DNA of 64,000 nt from Methylocystis sp. L43 (GCF_015709525.1 NZ_JADNRA010000018.1:1-64000); one strand, 5' to 3'; numbered from the stretch's first letter, positions 35,300 through 45,600 are shown. A program made the numbers and translations. Notes: generated by a model from the sequence alone, not told the origin.

Positions 35300-36295
35300 A
35301 TGCGCGCGCCCGCCTTCTGGCGTGAAGACGGCGCGACGGCGCGGCTGCTGTCTCCGCTCGGCGCGCTCTACGGCGACATCGCGCGCAAGCGGCTCGCGCG
35401 CGAGGCGCCGCGCGCCAATTTACCGACGATTGTCATTGGGGGACTGACCGCCGGCGGCGACGGCAAGACGCCGCTCGCGATCGCCGTCGCGCAGCGTCTC
35501 AAGGCGGCGGGCGAGCGCCCCGCCCTTCTCACCCGGGGCTATCGCCGCAGGCGCCGCGAAACGTCCTCCTTCGTCGTAGACGTGACGCGTCACGGCGCGG
35601 ACGACGTCGGTGACGAAGCGCTGCTCCTCGCGCGCGTCGCGCCGACGATCGTCGGCTCTGACCGACTTGCGAGCGCAGGCCTGGCGCGGCGCCAAGGCGC
35701 CACCGTCGTCATTCTCGACGACGGATTCCACAGCCGTCGCGTGACGCCCGACCTGACGCTCATCGTCATCGACTCGGACTATGGCGCGGGCAATGGCCGC
35801 TGCCTGCCGGCCGGTCCTTTGCGCGCGCCGCTCGATGCGCAGCTTGCGGCGGCGGATATGCTCGTCGTCGTCGGCGACGGCCTGCCCGGGCGCGACATCG
35901 CCGCGTGCGCGAATAAACCCGTCATCGCCGCCCATTTGGCGCCCGACAGCGGAGCCACGGAGGCAATGAACGGCGCGCGCCTCGTCGCCTTCGCCGGCAT
36001 CGCAAGGCCGGAGAAATTCTTCAGCTTGTTGGAGGCGTCCGGCGCCGAAGTCGCGGCGCGGGTCTCCTTCGGCGATCACCGCCGATTCACGCAAAGAGAT
36101 TACGCGACGCTATCGAAGTTACGGCAGGAACAGGGCGCACGGCTCGTCACAACGGAAAAGGATGCGGCGCGGATGGGCGACCAGCTTGCGGCGCTCGGCG
36201 CCGACGCCTGGCCCGTCACCCTGGTCTTCCACGACGCGGCTTTTTTGGACGAGGCGCTTCGCCAGCTGCGTAAGGCGCGACGCTCCGAGCCCTAA
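35300..36295 (+). CDS. lpxK: Tetraacyldisaccharide 4'-kinase LpxK
   Basis: A 331-residue kinase that phosphorylates the 4' position of the lipid A precursor. The P-loop is GGLTAGGDGKTP (47-57), followed by TRGYRR and the catalytic DDGFHSRRVTPDLTLIVID. AFAGIARPEKFF and the TTEKDAAR motif near the C terminus are also typical. With waaA it forms a lipid A operon. The last four bases overlap the convergent DUF2093 gene. Confidence 0.95.
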   Translation: MRAPAFWREDGATARLLSPLGALYGDIARKRLAREAPRANLPTIVIGGLTAGGDGKTPLAIAVAQRLKAAGERPALLTRGYRRRRRETSSFVVDVTRHGADDVGDEALLLARVAPTIVGSDRLASAGLARRQGATVVILDDGFHSRRVTPDLTLIVIDSDYGAGNGRCLPAGPLRAPLDAQLAAADMLVVVGDGLPGRDIAACANKPVIAAHLAPDSGATEAMNGARLVAFAGIARPEKFFSLLEASGAEVAARVSFGDHRRFTQRDYATLSKLRQEQGARLVTTEKDAARMGDQLAALGADAWPVTLVFHDAAFLDEALRQLRKARRSEP

Positions 36296-36513
36296 TCAGG
36301 CTTCTGCGCGCGGAGACGCATCAGCTTGGCGTGCGGCCCGCTGTAGGGCTCCTGCAGATCGACGTTCCAATAGCGCAGCTCCTCGAGCGGAATTGGTTCG
36401 CCCGTCACGGCGCAGCGCACATAGGCGCCGGGCTTGCGCACGCGATATTCGCCGTCGAGATATTCGACGACAGCCTCTTCAGCGGGCTGAGGCTGGCGGT
36501 CATAGCGGTTCAT
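36292..36513 (-). CDS. DUF2093 family protein
   Basis: A 73-residue protein starting MNRYDRQPQPAEEAVVEYLD. It has the family core YLDGEYRVRKPGAYVRCAVTG and IPLEELRYWNVDLQEPY. It is a small alphaproteobacterial protein of unknown function, typically next to lpxK. The ATG at 36513 is chosen on family length; the frame runs 25 codons further upstream. Confidence 0.9.
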   Translation of the reverse strand: MNRYDRQPQPAEEAVVEYLDGEYRVRKPGAYVRCAVTGEPIPLEELRYWNVDLQEPYSGPHAKLMRLRAQKPD

Positions 36514-36659
36514 GCGCGTTCTCAACCCGTAGCGCCGGGGAAATGGACGCCCCACGAGGCGCCTGAGCGTCGTCACAAGCGACCTCATCGGCGAAGCCGA
36601 ACGCTCCCTATCGGCGGATTAGTTCTACGAGATATAGCATCCGAAGGCATACAAGGAAA

Positions 36660-36676
36660 CGCCCGCCAGCGGGCCG
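36660..36676 (-). terminator. Weak terminator after porin 1
   Basis: A perfect six-base stem GCCCGC/GCGGGC with a two-base loop lies about 25 bases after the porin stop and is followed on the minus strand by GTTTCC. The short U-run makes it a weak intrinsic terminator at best. Confidence 0.4.
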
Positions 36677-36698
36677 TGTTTGCCGGAGCGTCGTCCGC

Positions 36699-38594
36699 TT
36701 ACCAATAGACTTTGGCGCGAAGCTCAAACAGATTGGGATGCGCGCCGGTGTAATTGGCGCCGAGCAAGGTGGGGAGTGGACCACCGTTGTAAAGGTTCAA
36801 TGGCGCGACGAGGTTCATCACGCGCGTCCAATTAAACTGAAACGCCAAGCCCACGTCCGGATACCAGTTTACGCCGAGCGTAAGATTCTGCTGACGGCCG
36901 CCGTTGATCCCGGCGTTCGCGATATATGTCCGCGCGAATGGGTTCGGAGCGACCAATGTCGTCAAAGCGAGCAGGTTGTAGAGAGTGTTCCCGTTGTAGG
37001 GCCCGTTGTTGAGGTCAACGGAGCTGAAGCGCGCAGCCAAGCCCCAGGCGCCATAACCGCCTGCGCTGAAGGGGTTTTTGATCCTGAGCTGATTGAAGGT
37101 TGCGCCGTTTTTGTCCTTTATGTCATAGGCCTGCGCGCGCTCCTCGCCGGTGATCCAATAAGTGCCCTGGATGTAATACCCATCAAAATAAGCCGACCGT
37201 CCTCCCGGATTGAAGGGAACCAGAGAGCCGTTAACGGGAATGACGCCGGTCGCCGCCGAAGCCGCCGTTAGATAGGTCGCACGGTTGATCGCGTTTTGAT
37301 CGCGGTTGTAAAGGGCGCCGAAATATTCCGCCTGGATGCCGAACGGCCCATGCGACGCCGCGAATTCGACGCCGAAGGATTCGACGCTCTTGGTGCATTT
37401 GCCGGCGAAGGCGGAACTGTTGAAGATGTTTTGAGGTATGGGTCCGACGATCGTTCCGCAGGAAAGATCCGGCGTTCCAATGAGGCCCTGGCCGAGGATA
37501 TTGGCTTCCGATCTGACGCGGTTGCCCAGCGCAAGCACCCGGTCGTTGTTCGCCGCCGTGGAATCGTTTGGCTGGTGATAGCGGCCGGAAACGCCGACAT
37601 GGATAAGATCATGCTCGTTGTGGATCGGCGCGTAGGTCAGGCGTCCTGTCAGATCGAAATACTGCCCGCCTCCCGTGGCTTGGAACCAGGTCGTGTTGGA
37701 CGGGAATGGCGCGCCGCCGCCCGCGTTGGGTATGTAAAGTCGCGGAATGCCCCAGGTGGCCGGATAACCACGCGCGGGGTTCAGGCTCGCATCGCCGAAG
37801 CTGGTGCTGAATATGCCGCCCTTGAAGGTCCAGTCGTCGCCGTAGGCGCCCACTGCAAGGCCGATATGACGATCCGGCTGGAAGGTGTCGACCGCAAGCG
37901 AGCGTTCGATGAAGTCGCGGTATTTTGAGGAATTGATCGCCTCGACGCTGAAGGGCTCGAACATGCTGCCGACCATGACGTAGGCCGGCTCCTTGGCGAA
38001 CGGCAGCGTGAACAGCGGACTTTGAATGCCAAAGTAGGCGTCGCGAATGCCGCCGTAGACGTGATTGACGCCGGTTATCTGGCTCGTTCCGGCGAAGTCG
38101 TATTGCAGCTTGTAGAAGTAGATCTGCGCGGCCTTGCCTTCGGCTTCGAGGCGAAGCTGTCGGCCGCCAACCTGGTTGTCGAAACCATTGAGCGGCAGAG
38201 CAATGCCGCCGCCGTCGATGAGAATGCGGCCGCCGACTTTGAAGCTATACGCCTTGTCTTCGGTCTCGACGAAGAGGCCGTTCTTGAAGCTGACAAACAC
38301 CGGCGGCCGTGGGGGCGTATCGGACGACCCCTTGGACGCCGCGGCGTTGGCAATATTCGTTTCGTTCTGCTGTGAACGGCCTTTCGAGGACGCGTTGCGC
38401 GACTGTGATTTGGACTGGCGCGCCTCCTGACGAAGCTTGGCGACCTCGGCTTCCAGCGGACGAAGCCTGGCGATCTCCGCTTCAAGCATGCGCAATCGCG
38501 CCTCGACGGCGCTGTCGGATGCGCCGGCGCCTGTCGAGAGCAACGTCCCCATCGTCGCCAGGACGAGTGCTTGCTTCTCCCGCCGAATCGCCAA
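36699..38594 (-). CDS. Large outer-membrane porin (OprO/OprP-like), porin 1
   Basis: A 631-residue outer-membrane protein. An N-terminal signal (MAIRREKQALVLATMGTLLS) precedes a coiled coil (about residues 28-60: VEARLRMLEAEIARLRPLEAEVAKL) and a Ser/Arg-rich linker. The barrel starts with PPVFVSFKNGLFVETEDKAYSFKVGGRI. The C terminus ends in an aromatic (KVYW), as in beta-barrel proteins. The periplasmic coiled coil plus barrel is typical of phosphate-selective-like porins; the solute is unknown. It is paralogous to the protein at 40567-42330, sharing the barrel start and QQNLTLGVNWYPDVGL-like motifs. Confidence 0.85.
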   Translation of the reverse strand: MAIRREKQALVLATMGTLLSTGAGASDSAVEARLRMLEAEIARLRPLEAEVAKLRQEARQSKSQSRNASSKGRSQQNETNIANAAASKGSSDTPPRPPVFVSFKNGLFVETEDKAYSFKVGGRILIDGGGIALPLNGFDNQVGGRQLRLEAEGKAAQIYFYKLQYDFAGTSQITGVNHVYGGIRDAYFGIQSPLFTLPFAKEPAYVMVGSMFEPFSVEAINSSKYRDFIERSLAVDTFQPDRHIGLAVGAYGDDWTFKGGIFSTSFGDASLNPARGYPATWGIPRLYIPNAGGGAPFPSNTTWFQATGGGQYFDLTGRLTYAPIHNEHDLIHVGVSGRYHQPNDSTAANNDRVLALGNRVRSEANILGQGLIGTPDLSCGTIVGPIPQNIFNSSAFAGKCTKSVESFGVEFAASHGPFGIQAEYFGALYNRDQNAINRATYLTAASAATGVIPVNGSLVPFNPGGRSAYFDGYYIQGTYWITGEERAQAYDIKDKNGATFNQLRIKNPFSAGGYGAWGLAARFSSVDLNNGPYNGNTLYNLLALTTLVAPNPFARTYIANAGINGGRQQNLTLGVNWYPDVGLAFQFNWTRVMNLVAPLNLYNGGPLPTLLGANYTGAHPNLFELRAKVYW

Positions 38595-38895
38595 GCCCAG
38601 CCCCGCACGTCCCTTTGTGTTCGGGGAAAGGGTGCGGCGTTAACCTTAACGAATGGTTAGCGACATGCTTCCCCACCAACATCTGGGGCAAAGGAAGGCC
38701 GGCCGGGCCTTTGGCTCGGCTGGCGGAAACAAAGCTTCGGCGGCGTCACTTTTCAGTAAACTTGGAGCAGTTCGGATGCGCTCGCTGAGCAGGTCTTGGA
38801 GAACAAACCGGTTCATAGATTCCGCGGCGGCGCATATCTCAACTGTCAAACGCCATACCCCGCGGGGACCTCGTAGCGCTATACTTCCAAGGGAA
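38595..38895. other. Promoter region of porin 1 and downstream end of the small secreted gene
   Basis: A 301-base gap between porin 1 and the small gene at 38896 (both minus strand). No coherent reading frame is visible. The part next to 38594 should hold the porin promoter, but I cannot point to clear -35 and -10 elements. Confidence 0.4.
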
Positions 38896-39129
38896 TCAAT
38901 TAAACATCATCCCATGGCAAGCGCGCCTAGCGTCAACGTCATCGCCGTATTTGTATAGCTGCCGCATATAATCGCACCCCAGATAATGCGCGTTGGCCCA
39001 GACTTGGTGCTGCAGCCACGGCGGCGCAGCCGGATAGCAGCAAGGCGCGCGCCCACGTTGGGCAAGAGCGTCGCCGCTTGCGAGTGCGCAAGCAAGGGCG
39101 AAAAACGCTACCGTCAATGTTTTCTTCAT
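38896..39129 (-). CDS. Small secreted Cys-containing protein
   Basis: A 77-residue protein starting MKKTLTVAFFALACALASGDALA, a clear signal peptide, with an AAAGG site just upstream. The mature 54 residues hold four Cys (CCYP, LGCDY and ACHG), Trp and Tyr, and could form two disulphides. No family is recognised. It is next to a second small secreted protein on the same strand 41 bases away, so the two may be co-expressed. Confidence 0.65.
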   Translation of the reverse strand: MKKTLTVAFFALACALASGDALAQRGRAPCCYPAAPPWLQHQVWANAHYLGCDYMRQLYKYGDDVDARRACHGMMFN

Positions 39130-39170
39130 GACCTTTCTCCGACTTTTGAGCAGGCCTTCACCCAACCGGA

Positions 39171-39404
39171 TCAGTCCAGCGCCATTCCGTGATGCTGGCG
39201 CCGATCATGGTGATAGTAGTAGTCAGCGCTGTTTCCGTAGTGGCCAAGATGAGCGCAAGACGGATGATTCCAACCACTGCGCTCACAAGCGGCATGGTTC
39301 GGATGCCGGTTGGGCGATACGTGACGCTTATGATCCGCGAGAGCGGACTGGCTCAATGCAACAAATCCCGTGACCGCAGCAGCGAAGAGCACGCGCTGTT
39401 TCAT
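39171..39404 (-). CDS. Small secreted His-rich protein
   Basis: A 77-residue protein with signal peptide MKQRVLFAAAVTGFVALSQSALA and a strong AGGAGC ribosome binding site. The mature 54 residues contain thirteen His in clusters (HKRH, RHPNH, CAHLGH, YYYHH, RQHHG) and two Cys, so it may bind metal in the periplasm. I do not recognise a family. It is upstream of the other small secreted gene and 424 bases from the divergent dioxygenase gene. Confidence 0.65.
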   Translation of the reverse strand: MKQRVLFAAAVTGFVALSQSALADHKRHVSPNRHPNHAACERSGWNHPSCAHLGHYGNSADYYYHHDRRQHHGMALD

Positions 39405-39828
39405 TCAAAAAGCTCCTGAGTAAGGCGAAGGTCCGCATGTCACAGTTATGTCACACTAGGTCCACGTCAACAGACGCGCCCGAATTTTTCACAGAGCTTC
39501 AGTTTCGATTGGAGGTCGAAAGCGGCATGCCGCGCATGCGCGGCCTTCAGCCGAGATTTGCGTAACTGAGCGTGGGACGTGGCGTTTGCGGCGACGCCCG
39601 CGCGTTGCGCGGGGTCGCGCCGCCGTCCTGACCGGGCGACTTGCGGCTTACTCTTTGCGCAGAAAACCTTGTCCGTTGATCTTCAGCGTGTTGGCCTACT
39701 CTCACATGCGCGGCGATGCTACGATCAGCCGCTTCGGACGATAACCACAACGCTGTCCGCTCCCAGTTTCCAAGACCGCTCGTTGAGAGTAGCGAGGGGA
39801 CGTCTGCGTACAATTCAAGGCGAGAAAC
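39405..39828. other. Intergenic region between secreted genes and the PKHD gene
   Basis: No credible gene on either strand; the 88-codon minus-strand frame at 39547-39813 has no motif or signal. Short inverted repeats such as CATGCCGCGCATGCGCGG near 39527 are visible. The region must hold the divergent promoters. Confidence 0.45.
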
Positions 39829-40479
39829 GTGCTGCTCATCGACGATTTTCTGGACGAAGACCAGTGCGCGCGCTTCCGTCAGCGCATCATCAACGCGCCG
39901 TTTGTTTCGGGGGCGTCCACGGCCGGCGGAATGGCGGCGAACGTCAAGAAAAATCTTCAGCTTGACGAGCGGAAGGCAGGCAAAGTCGTCGACGAGATCA
40001 AGTCACTGATTTTTGCGCACCCGGACGTCGATCTTTTCGCAATGCCGGAGAAGCTCGTCGGCGTAATCATCAATCGCTACGACGAGGGAATGGAATACGG
40101 AAACCATTCCGACTCCCCGATCATGGAAGGCGTCCGTTGCGATCTGTCCTTCACTTTGTTTCTGGAGGATCACAGTAACTATGATGGCGGCGAACTTGTG
40201 CTCGAGCAGGAGCACGGGCTCATCAAAGTCAAACCGAAAATCGGCAGCATTTTCGTCTATTCGACCGGCCTGACGCATCGCGTCGCCAAAGTGACGCGCG
40301 GCAGCCGTCTCGCCTGCGTGGGCTGGATCAAGAGCCGCATCCGCGATGAAGGCCGCCGCAAAGTTCTACGCGACCTCAATGCCGTTCTTGGCGCCTATAT
40401 GGAAAAGAACGGACATGACGCGATCGCCGATCTGCAGCTGAAAGTCATCGGCGATCTGATCCGGATGTGGCACGAGTGA
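39829..40479 (+). CDS. PKHD-type Fe(II)/2-oxoglutarate dioxygenase (PiuC/YbiX family)
   Basis: A 216-residue enzyme from a GTG at 39829. The iron ligands are His93 and Asp95 in YGNHSDSPIM and His150 in GLTHRV; Arg160 in TRGSR should bind 2-oxoglutarate. FLEDHSNYDGGELVL and VYSTGLTHRV are diagnostic of the PiuC/YbiX group, whose members often accompany iron-uptake genes and are thought to modify siderophore or receptor components. Here it lies between two porin genes rather than beside a TonB receptor. Usual family length is about 225. Confidence 0.92.
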   Translation: MLLIDDFLDEDQCARFRQRIINAPFVSGASTAGGMAANVKKNLQLDERKAGKVVDEIKSLIFAHPDVDLFAMPEKLVGVIINRYDEGMEYGNHSDSPIMEGVRCDLSFTLFLEDHSNYDGGELVLEQEHGLIKVKPKIGSIFVYSTGLTHRVAKVTRGSRLACVGWIKSRIRDEGRRKVLRDLNAVLGAYMEKNGHDAIADLQLKVIGDLIRMWHE

Positions 40480-40510
40480 AATATCTAAAAACAAGTCGTG
40501 GATACAAATG

Positions 40511-40538
40511 AAAATCCCGCCGGGAGAACCCGGCGGGA
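40511..40538 (-). terminator. Intrinsic terminator of porin 2
   Basis: A perfect ten-base stem TCCCGCCGGG/CCCGGCGGGA with loop AGAA (40515-40538), followed on the minus strand by TTTT. It is 29 bases after the porin 2 stop and also lies after the stop of the convergent dioxygenase gene, so it may serve both. Confidence 0.85.
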
Positions 40539-40566
40539 GCGCTTGCGAGTCAGACGGAAGAGACTG

Positions 40567-42330
40567 TCACCACCAGACTTCCGCGCGGGTGAGGAAGGAG
40601 TTGGTGTCGTTCGAATTGAGCCAGGGCTGGTTGAATGGCGCGACATTGGCAAGAACGCGGCCGTAGTTGAACAGGAAGCGGTAGCCCTTTTCCGGATACC
40701 AGTTCAGGCCCAGCGTGATCTTGTTGACGCGACCGCCGGTCAGCCCGACCGAATTCGCCGCGAGAACAGCCGAGGCCAGACCCCCAGGAGTGGCGACGCC
40801 GGGAACGAGGCCGAGCGCGCCATAGGCCGGAAGATAGCTCCAGGAGCCTTGCGCGCCGTTGTTGAGGTCGATCGAGCTCCAGCGCCCCGCGACTTCCCAA
40901 GCTCCGTAGCCGCCCTTGCTGATCGGATTGAGGATCTTGGGCTGCGTCGAGAAAGTGTAGGGCGTGTTGACGTTGTGCTCGATGTCCGTATAGCCCGAGA
41001 TGCGCGTTTCGCCGGTCAGGAACCACTGCGCCTGCACATAAAAGCCGTCAAATGCCGAGGAGCTTTGGAGACCCTGACCCGCAGCGAGCCGCGCCGCCTG
41101 AAACGCGGGCACGCCCGTCAGCGCGCTGGGGGTAATCAGCAGAGCAGCCGAGTTGTAGGAGTTGCGGTTGTAGTATTGCTGAGAGTATTCGGCCTGAATG
41201 CTGAAGGGCCCGTGAACGGCCACGAATTCGACGTTGAACTGAGTGGAGTTTTTCAGACAGTTGTTCTGAGCGAGCGAGCCGCCCAACCCCTGGTTAGCCG
41301 CCCATACTGAGCCAAAGAGATTGAACGGACCGCCCGGATTGCACGACATATCCGGCGTGCCGAGCAGACGTGTGTTGAGCGCGTTGGCTTCGTTGCGCAC
41401 GCCGCGTCCGACGAGCAATTCATCGTTCGAAGCGCCGGTCGCGCCATTGTTTTGGTAATAGCGGCCCGTGGCGCCGATATGGATCAGATCCTCTTCGGTG
41501 CGAATCGGCAGGAAGACCGCGCGGCCGTCAACCTCCCAATACTGGCCAAGGCGATTGTTGAATGGACGGATGGCCGTGTCTTGCGGGCTGGTGCTGTAGA
41601 TGCCGGTCTTGACGCCCCAATTGTGATCGCCCGTGGAGATCGACGCGCCGAGATGTCGCCTTGGCGTGTTGAACGCGTCCGACATCATCGAACGCTCGAT
41701 GAAGGTGATGCCTGAGTTCGAGGTGCTCATCGCCTCGAGTCCCAGGGGCCTCAACTGATTGGCGAGCTGAATGAAGATGTTCTTTTCATAGGGGAGGCCG
41801 AGCTTGGCCAGGATCGGATAGTTGAAGCCCAGCCAGGCGTCGCGTACGTTGGCCGAGCTCGCGGCGCCGCTGCTTCCGCCGAATTCGAACTGCGTCCGAT
41901 AATACCAATGTTTGAACGCCTTGCCGGCGATATCGATACGGGCGCGGCGCAGCAGCACATTGCTCGCGTCGCCGTTGGCGGGGTCGCTCTGCCAGCCGCC
42001 GTCGGCATGAACGCGGCCGCCGACATAGAATGAGAAAGCCTTATCTTCGGTTTCGACGAACAGGCCGTTCTTGAAGCTGACGAAGACCGGCGGCGGCGGC
42101 GGATGGCCATGACCGTCCTTACTGACATGCGCGTGAGCGGCGTTCGCGACATTGGTCGCGCGCTTGACCTCGGCGCGCTGCTTGGCGACCTGCGCTTCAA
42201 GCTGCTGCAGCCGCGCCTTCAACTCGCGAAGTTCGGACGCGGTGTCCGCCGCGGCCGGAGTGGCCGAACCCGTTGCAAATAAGCCGAACGCAGCGATGGC
42301 GAGCGCGCGTTGTCCAACTCCAAGTTTCAT
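40567..42330 (-). CDS. Large outer-membrane porin (OprO/OprP-like), porin 2
   Basis: A 587-residue outer-membrane protein. The signal peptide (MKLGVGQRALAIAAFGLFATG) is followed by a coiled coil (ASELRELKARLQQLEAQVAKQ, about residues 31-52), a linker with the His cluster HAHVSKDGHGH, and the barrel start PPVFVSFKNGLFVETEDKAFSF. It ends in VWW. KITLGLNWYPEKGYRFLFNY matches the phosphate-selective porin pattern near the C terminus. It is a paralogue of porin 1 on the same strand. The His cluster may sit at the periplasmic mouth. Confidence 0.87.
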   Translation of the reverse strand: MKLGVGQRALAIAAFGLFATGSATPAAADTASELRELKARLQQLEAQVAKQRAEVKRATNVANAAHAHVSKDGHGHPPPPPVFVSFKNGLFVETEDKAFSFYVGGRVHADGGWQSDPANGDASNVLLRRARIDIAGKAFKHWYYRTQFEFGGSSGAASSANVRDAWLGFNYPILAKLGLPYEKNIFIQLANQLRPLGLEAMSTSNSGITFIERSMMSDAFNTPRRHLGASISTGDHNWGVKTGIYSTSPQDTAIRPFNNRLGQYWEVDGRAVFLPIRTEEDLIHIGATGRYYQNNGATGASNDELLVGRGVRNEANALNTRLLGTPDMSCNPGGPFNLFGSVWAANQGLGGSLAQNNCLKNSTQFNVEFVAVHGPFSIQAEYSQQYYNRNSYNSAALLITPSALTGVPAFQAARLAAGQGLQSSSAFDGFYVQAQWFLTGETRISGYTDIEHNVNTPYTFSTQPKILNPISKGGYGAWEVAGRWSSIDLNNGAQGSWSYLPAYGALGLVPGVATPGGLASAVLAANSVGLTGGRVNKITLGLNWYPEKGYRFLFNYGRVLANVAPFNQPWLNSNDTNSFLTRAEVWW

Positions 42331-42615
42331 TGGTCTGATCCCCCGGTTAACTTTCGGGCGACAGTGAAGCCGACGCTGGATGACGGGCCCATGACAAACT
42401 TTGGCCTAGCCGTAATGTGACGTTGCAAGGCACAAGAGGTGTGGCGCCAGCGCCACACTCACTGGCGCTGATCATTGTTTTTTGTGGCTTTACCGCCACA
42501 TCACAGGTTTTTTTCCGGAAGCGTCGCCGCGAATTTGCGGCTTTTTCGACGCAACTCATCCTGCCGGCAGAATCGATCGGCGGCTTCTTTCAGGGTCGGC
42601 CAGTGGCATCACGCG
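42331..42615. other. Intergenic region with hairpins between sbcC and porin 2
   Basis: A perfect hairpin GTGGCG-CCAG-CGCCAC (42441-42456) is followed by TGTGGC/GCCACA (42483-42500) and a run of seven T on the plus strand. As no plus-strand gene ends here, their role is unclear; they may shape the end of the sbcC transcript or the porin leader. No gene is visible. Confidence 0.5.
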
Positions 42616-45600
42616 TCACGCGAAGCCAGGCGCACGCAGTCGGACCACGCTAATTCCGCCGCCCCGGCGCTCGACGCAGATCTTCGTCGCGATCCGCTGC
42701 TGGAGCGAATCGACATGGCTGATCACCCCCACCCGCCTGCCCTGTCCCTGCAGCGCCTCCAACGCATCGATGGCGACGTCGAGCGTCGCCGAATCGAGCG
42801 CGCCGAATCCTTCGTCGATGAACAGCGTATCGACGAATGAGCTGCGGCCTTCGAGCCCGGCAAGCGCTAACGCCAGCGCGAGCGACGCAAGGAAGCGCTC
42901 GCCGCCGGACAGCGAACGCGTCGAACGGCGCTCGTCGCCGAGATCGCGGTCGACGATCTGGAGGCCCAGCGAGCCGGGCTCGCCCGAGCGCTCCAGGGCG
43001 TAGCGGGGCGCAAGCAGCGCCAGGCGCTGATTGGCGAGCGCCACGAGATGCTGCAGCGTCGCGGCCTGCGCGAAACGGCGGAACTTGTCGCCGCTCGCCG
43101 AGCCGATGGCTTCATTGATCTCGCCCCAGAGTTTGGCGTTTATGCGCGCCTGTTCGAGCTCCTCGCCGAGCGCGGCCGCGCGTTCCCGCGCCTCATCGTC
43201 CTTTGCGCCACGCTCGCGCAGCGCGCCGAGCCGCGCCGCCAATTCGTCGAGGCGTCCAGCGATGTCGCTCTCCTCCGCGGCAAGCTGCTCACGCGAAACT
43301 TCCGCCGGGGCGACGGCCTGGGCTTCATCGTAATCAACCTGCCGCGCCCTGACGGCGGCCTCGGCGGCGGCGCGCCCGGCTTCCGCCGCTTCAACGGCGC
43401 GACGCAGCTCCGCCTGCTCCTCGCGCGACATCGCAAGAAGCGGCGTCGCAGTCGCCTCGTCGAAGCCAGCAGTCTCGAGCGCCGTAGAAAAGGCCGTGCG
43501 CGTCTGTTCGGCGCCCGCCGCCGCGCTTTCCGCGGCGCTTGCACAATGGGCGTGACGCGTCTCGCAGGCGGTTTTCGACTGCTGGGCTTCAGCGAGCCGC
43601 TGGCGCGCCTCGTCGCGCGCCACAATCGCCGCCCTGTGGCGCGCCTCGAAGCGGGATCGATGCGCGGCCGTCGCTTCTCCCTCCAGAAGCAGCGCGCGCG
43701 CGTCGCGCGCCTCAGTAAGGCTCTTCGCGCGCGCCTCATGATCGCCTTTGGCCTCGGCCTCGCGGGCGCATGCGCTGTCTGTCTCCGCCGCAACGCGCTC
43801 CGCCTTCAGTCCGATCGCGGCGAGGTTTGCTGCGAGTTCATCCAACCGCGCCAGCGCCTCCCGGTAACGCGCGCCCGCCGTCTCGAGCCGGCGTCGCGCA
43901 GAAGCGGCGTCGCGCTCGAGATCAGCGGCCGAGAGGTCGCAAGCCTGCAGATGAGGCGCGAGCGACCGATCGAGCGACTCGAGGCGCTCAACCAGTCCCG
44001 CGCCTTCCGCCATGGACCGCGCGCGCGCTTCCCGTAAAGCGTCCAGCGATACGGCGAGCGCCGCACGCTCCTCCTGACGCGCGTCGAGCGCCTGACGAAT
44101 TGCGTCGCGCTCTCCGCCCAGGCGGTCCCGCTCGTCCCGCAGCCGACGCGCGGCGCGAAGCTTTTGCGCGACGCCATCGCGCGCTGTCGCAACCTCCTTC
44201 GCCAATACTTGCAGCCGCGCCGAGGCTGATGGAATTGACGTTGGCGGCGCCAGCTCCGGGGCCATATCTCGCGCGCAATCGGCGCTCAGCAACAACGCAT
44301 ATTCGGCCTCGGCGCGCGCGCGAACCGCTTGCGCTTGTGCCGCGCGATGCAACGCGTCTTCGTGAAGCGCTTGCGCCTGCGCCGCCCGCGCGCTCAAGGA
44401 GACTGTCTCCTGGTCCAATCTGCTGAGCGTTCGCCGCGACTCGTCGCGCCGCGCGCGCAGCGCGTCGATCAACGCGCTCGCCGCGTCATGCGTCTCGGCG
44501 AAAGGATGTTCGCGCGCGCCGCACACGGGGCACGGCGCATCGTCGTTCAGCGCCGCGCGCAATCGCAGCGCGTGGGGATCCGCCGCGGCATCAGCCAACT
44601 CGCCGAAGCGTTCGGCCTCGGCGCTTTGCGCCGCCTGTCGCGTGCGCTCCGAACGTACTCCCTCAAGCTTCTGCCGAACCGCCGCTTCGTCCTGCGCGTA
44701 GCGGGCGATGTCCCGATGCGCGGAAGCCGCCGCGACGTCCGCCTCGTCATAGACGCGCGCCCATCTGCGCAACGCTTCGATGTGCTCGACGGCGCGCGCG
44801 AGGTCGTCAGCGCGGGCGAGCGCGGCCGGTTCGTCGAGGGCGAGGAGCGCGCAGTCGCGGTCCGCAATTTGCGCGGCTAGCTTTTCACAGGCCGCTCTGT
44901 CTTGCGCGTCGCGCGCGTTAAAGTCCGCAAGCGTGGCGTCGCCGCGATCGATGTCGGCGAAGGCCGCTGCGAGCGCGCCATCACAGGCGCGCTTGGCTTG
45001 CGAGATTTCGGCACGCTTGGTCAGCCAATCGTCGATGTCTCGCCAGCGTTCGCTGAGCGCCCGCGCCGGCTCGAGGCGCGCAAGATCGGCGAGCGCCGTC
45101 TCCTTCTCGCGTTCAATATCGGCGCGCCGTTCCATTGTTTCGGCGCGTTCGACCCGCTTCGCCTGCGCGCGCGAGGCGGCGTCCTGAGCGACGCTTCGCG
45201 CTTTTGCTTCCTCCTGAGCCAAATTGGCGATGCGCGCGTCGAGCGCCGCGGCTTGGCTCCATATCGGCGCGAACCGGGCGATCTGCGCTTCCGAGGCGGC
45301 GACCGACTCTGCAGCCGAGAGCGCTTGCGCCTCCTGCGCGGCGAAAGCTTGTTGAGCGGCGCCCGCTTTCACTTTGGCGTCGGCGGCCTCATCGAGCGCC
45401 GCCTTTTGTATTTCCTCGGCGCGCCGCATGTCGTCCCGCGGCGCGCGCAACGGCTCGACCTGCGCCAGCGCCGAGAGCGTTTCGCGCCGCGGCGCCATTT
45501 CGTCGAACGCCCGCAAGGCGCCCGCGTGCGCCGACATCGCCTGCGCAAGCTTTGCTTGGGCCTGAGCCAAGGCGTCGAATCGGCGCAGCGCATCAGCCAT

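Noticed and set aside
39547-39813. 88-codon minus-strand frame before the PKHD gene
   Set aside because: No signal, motif or ribosome binding site.
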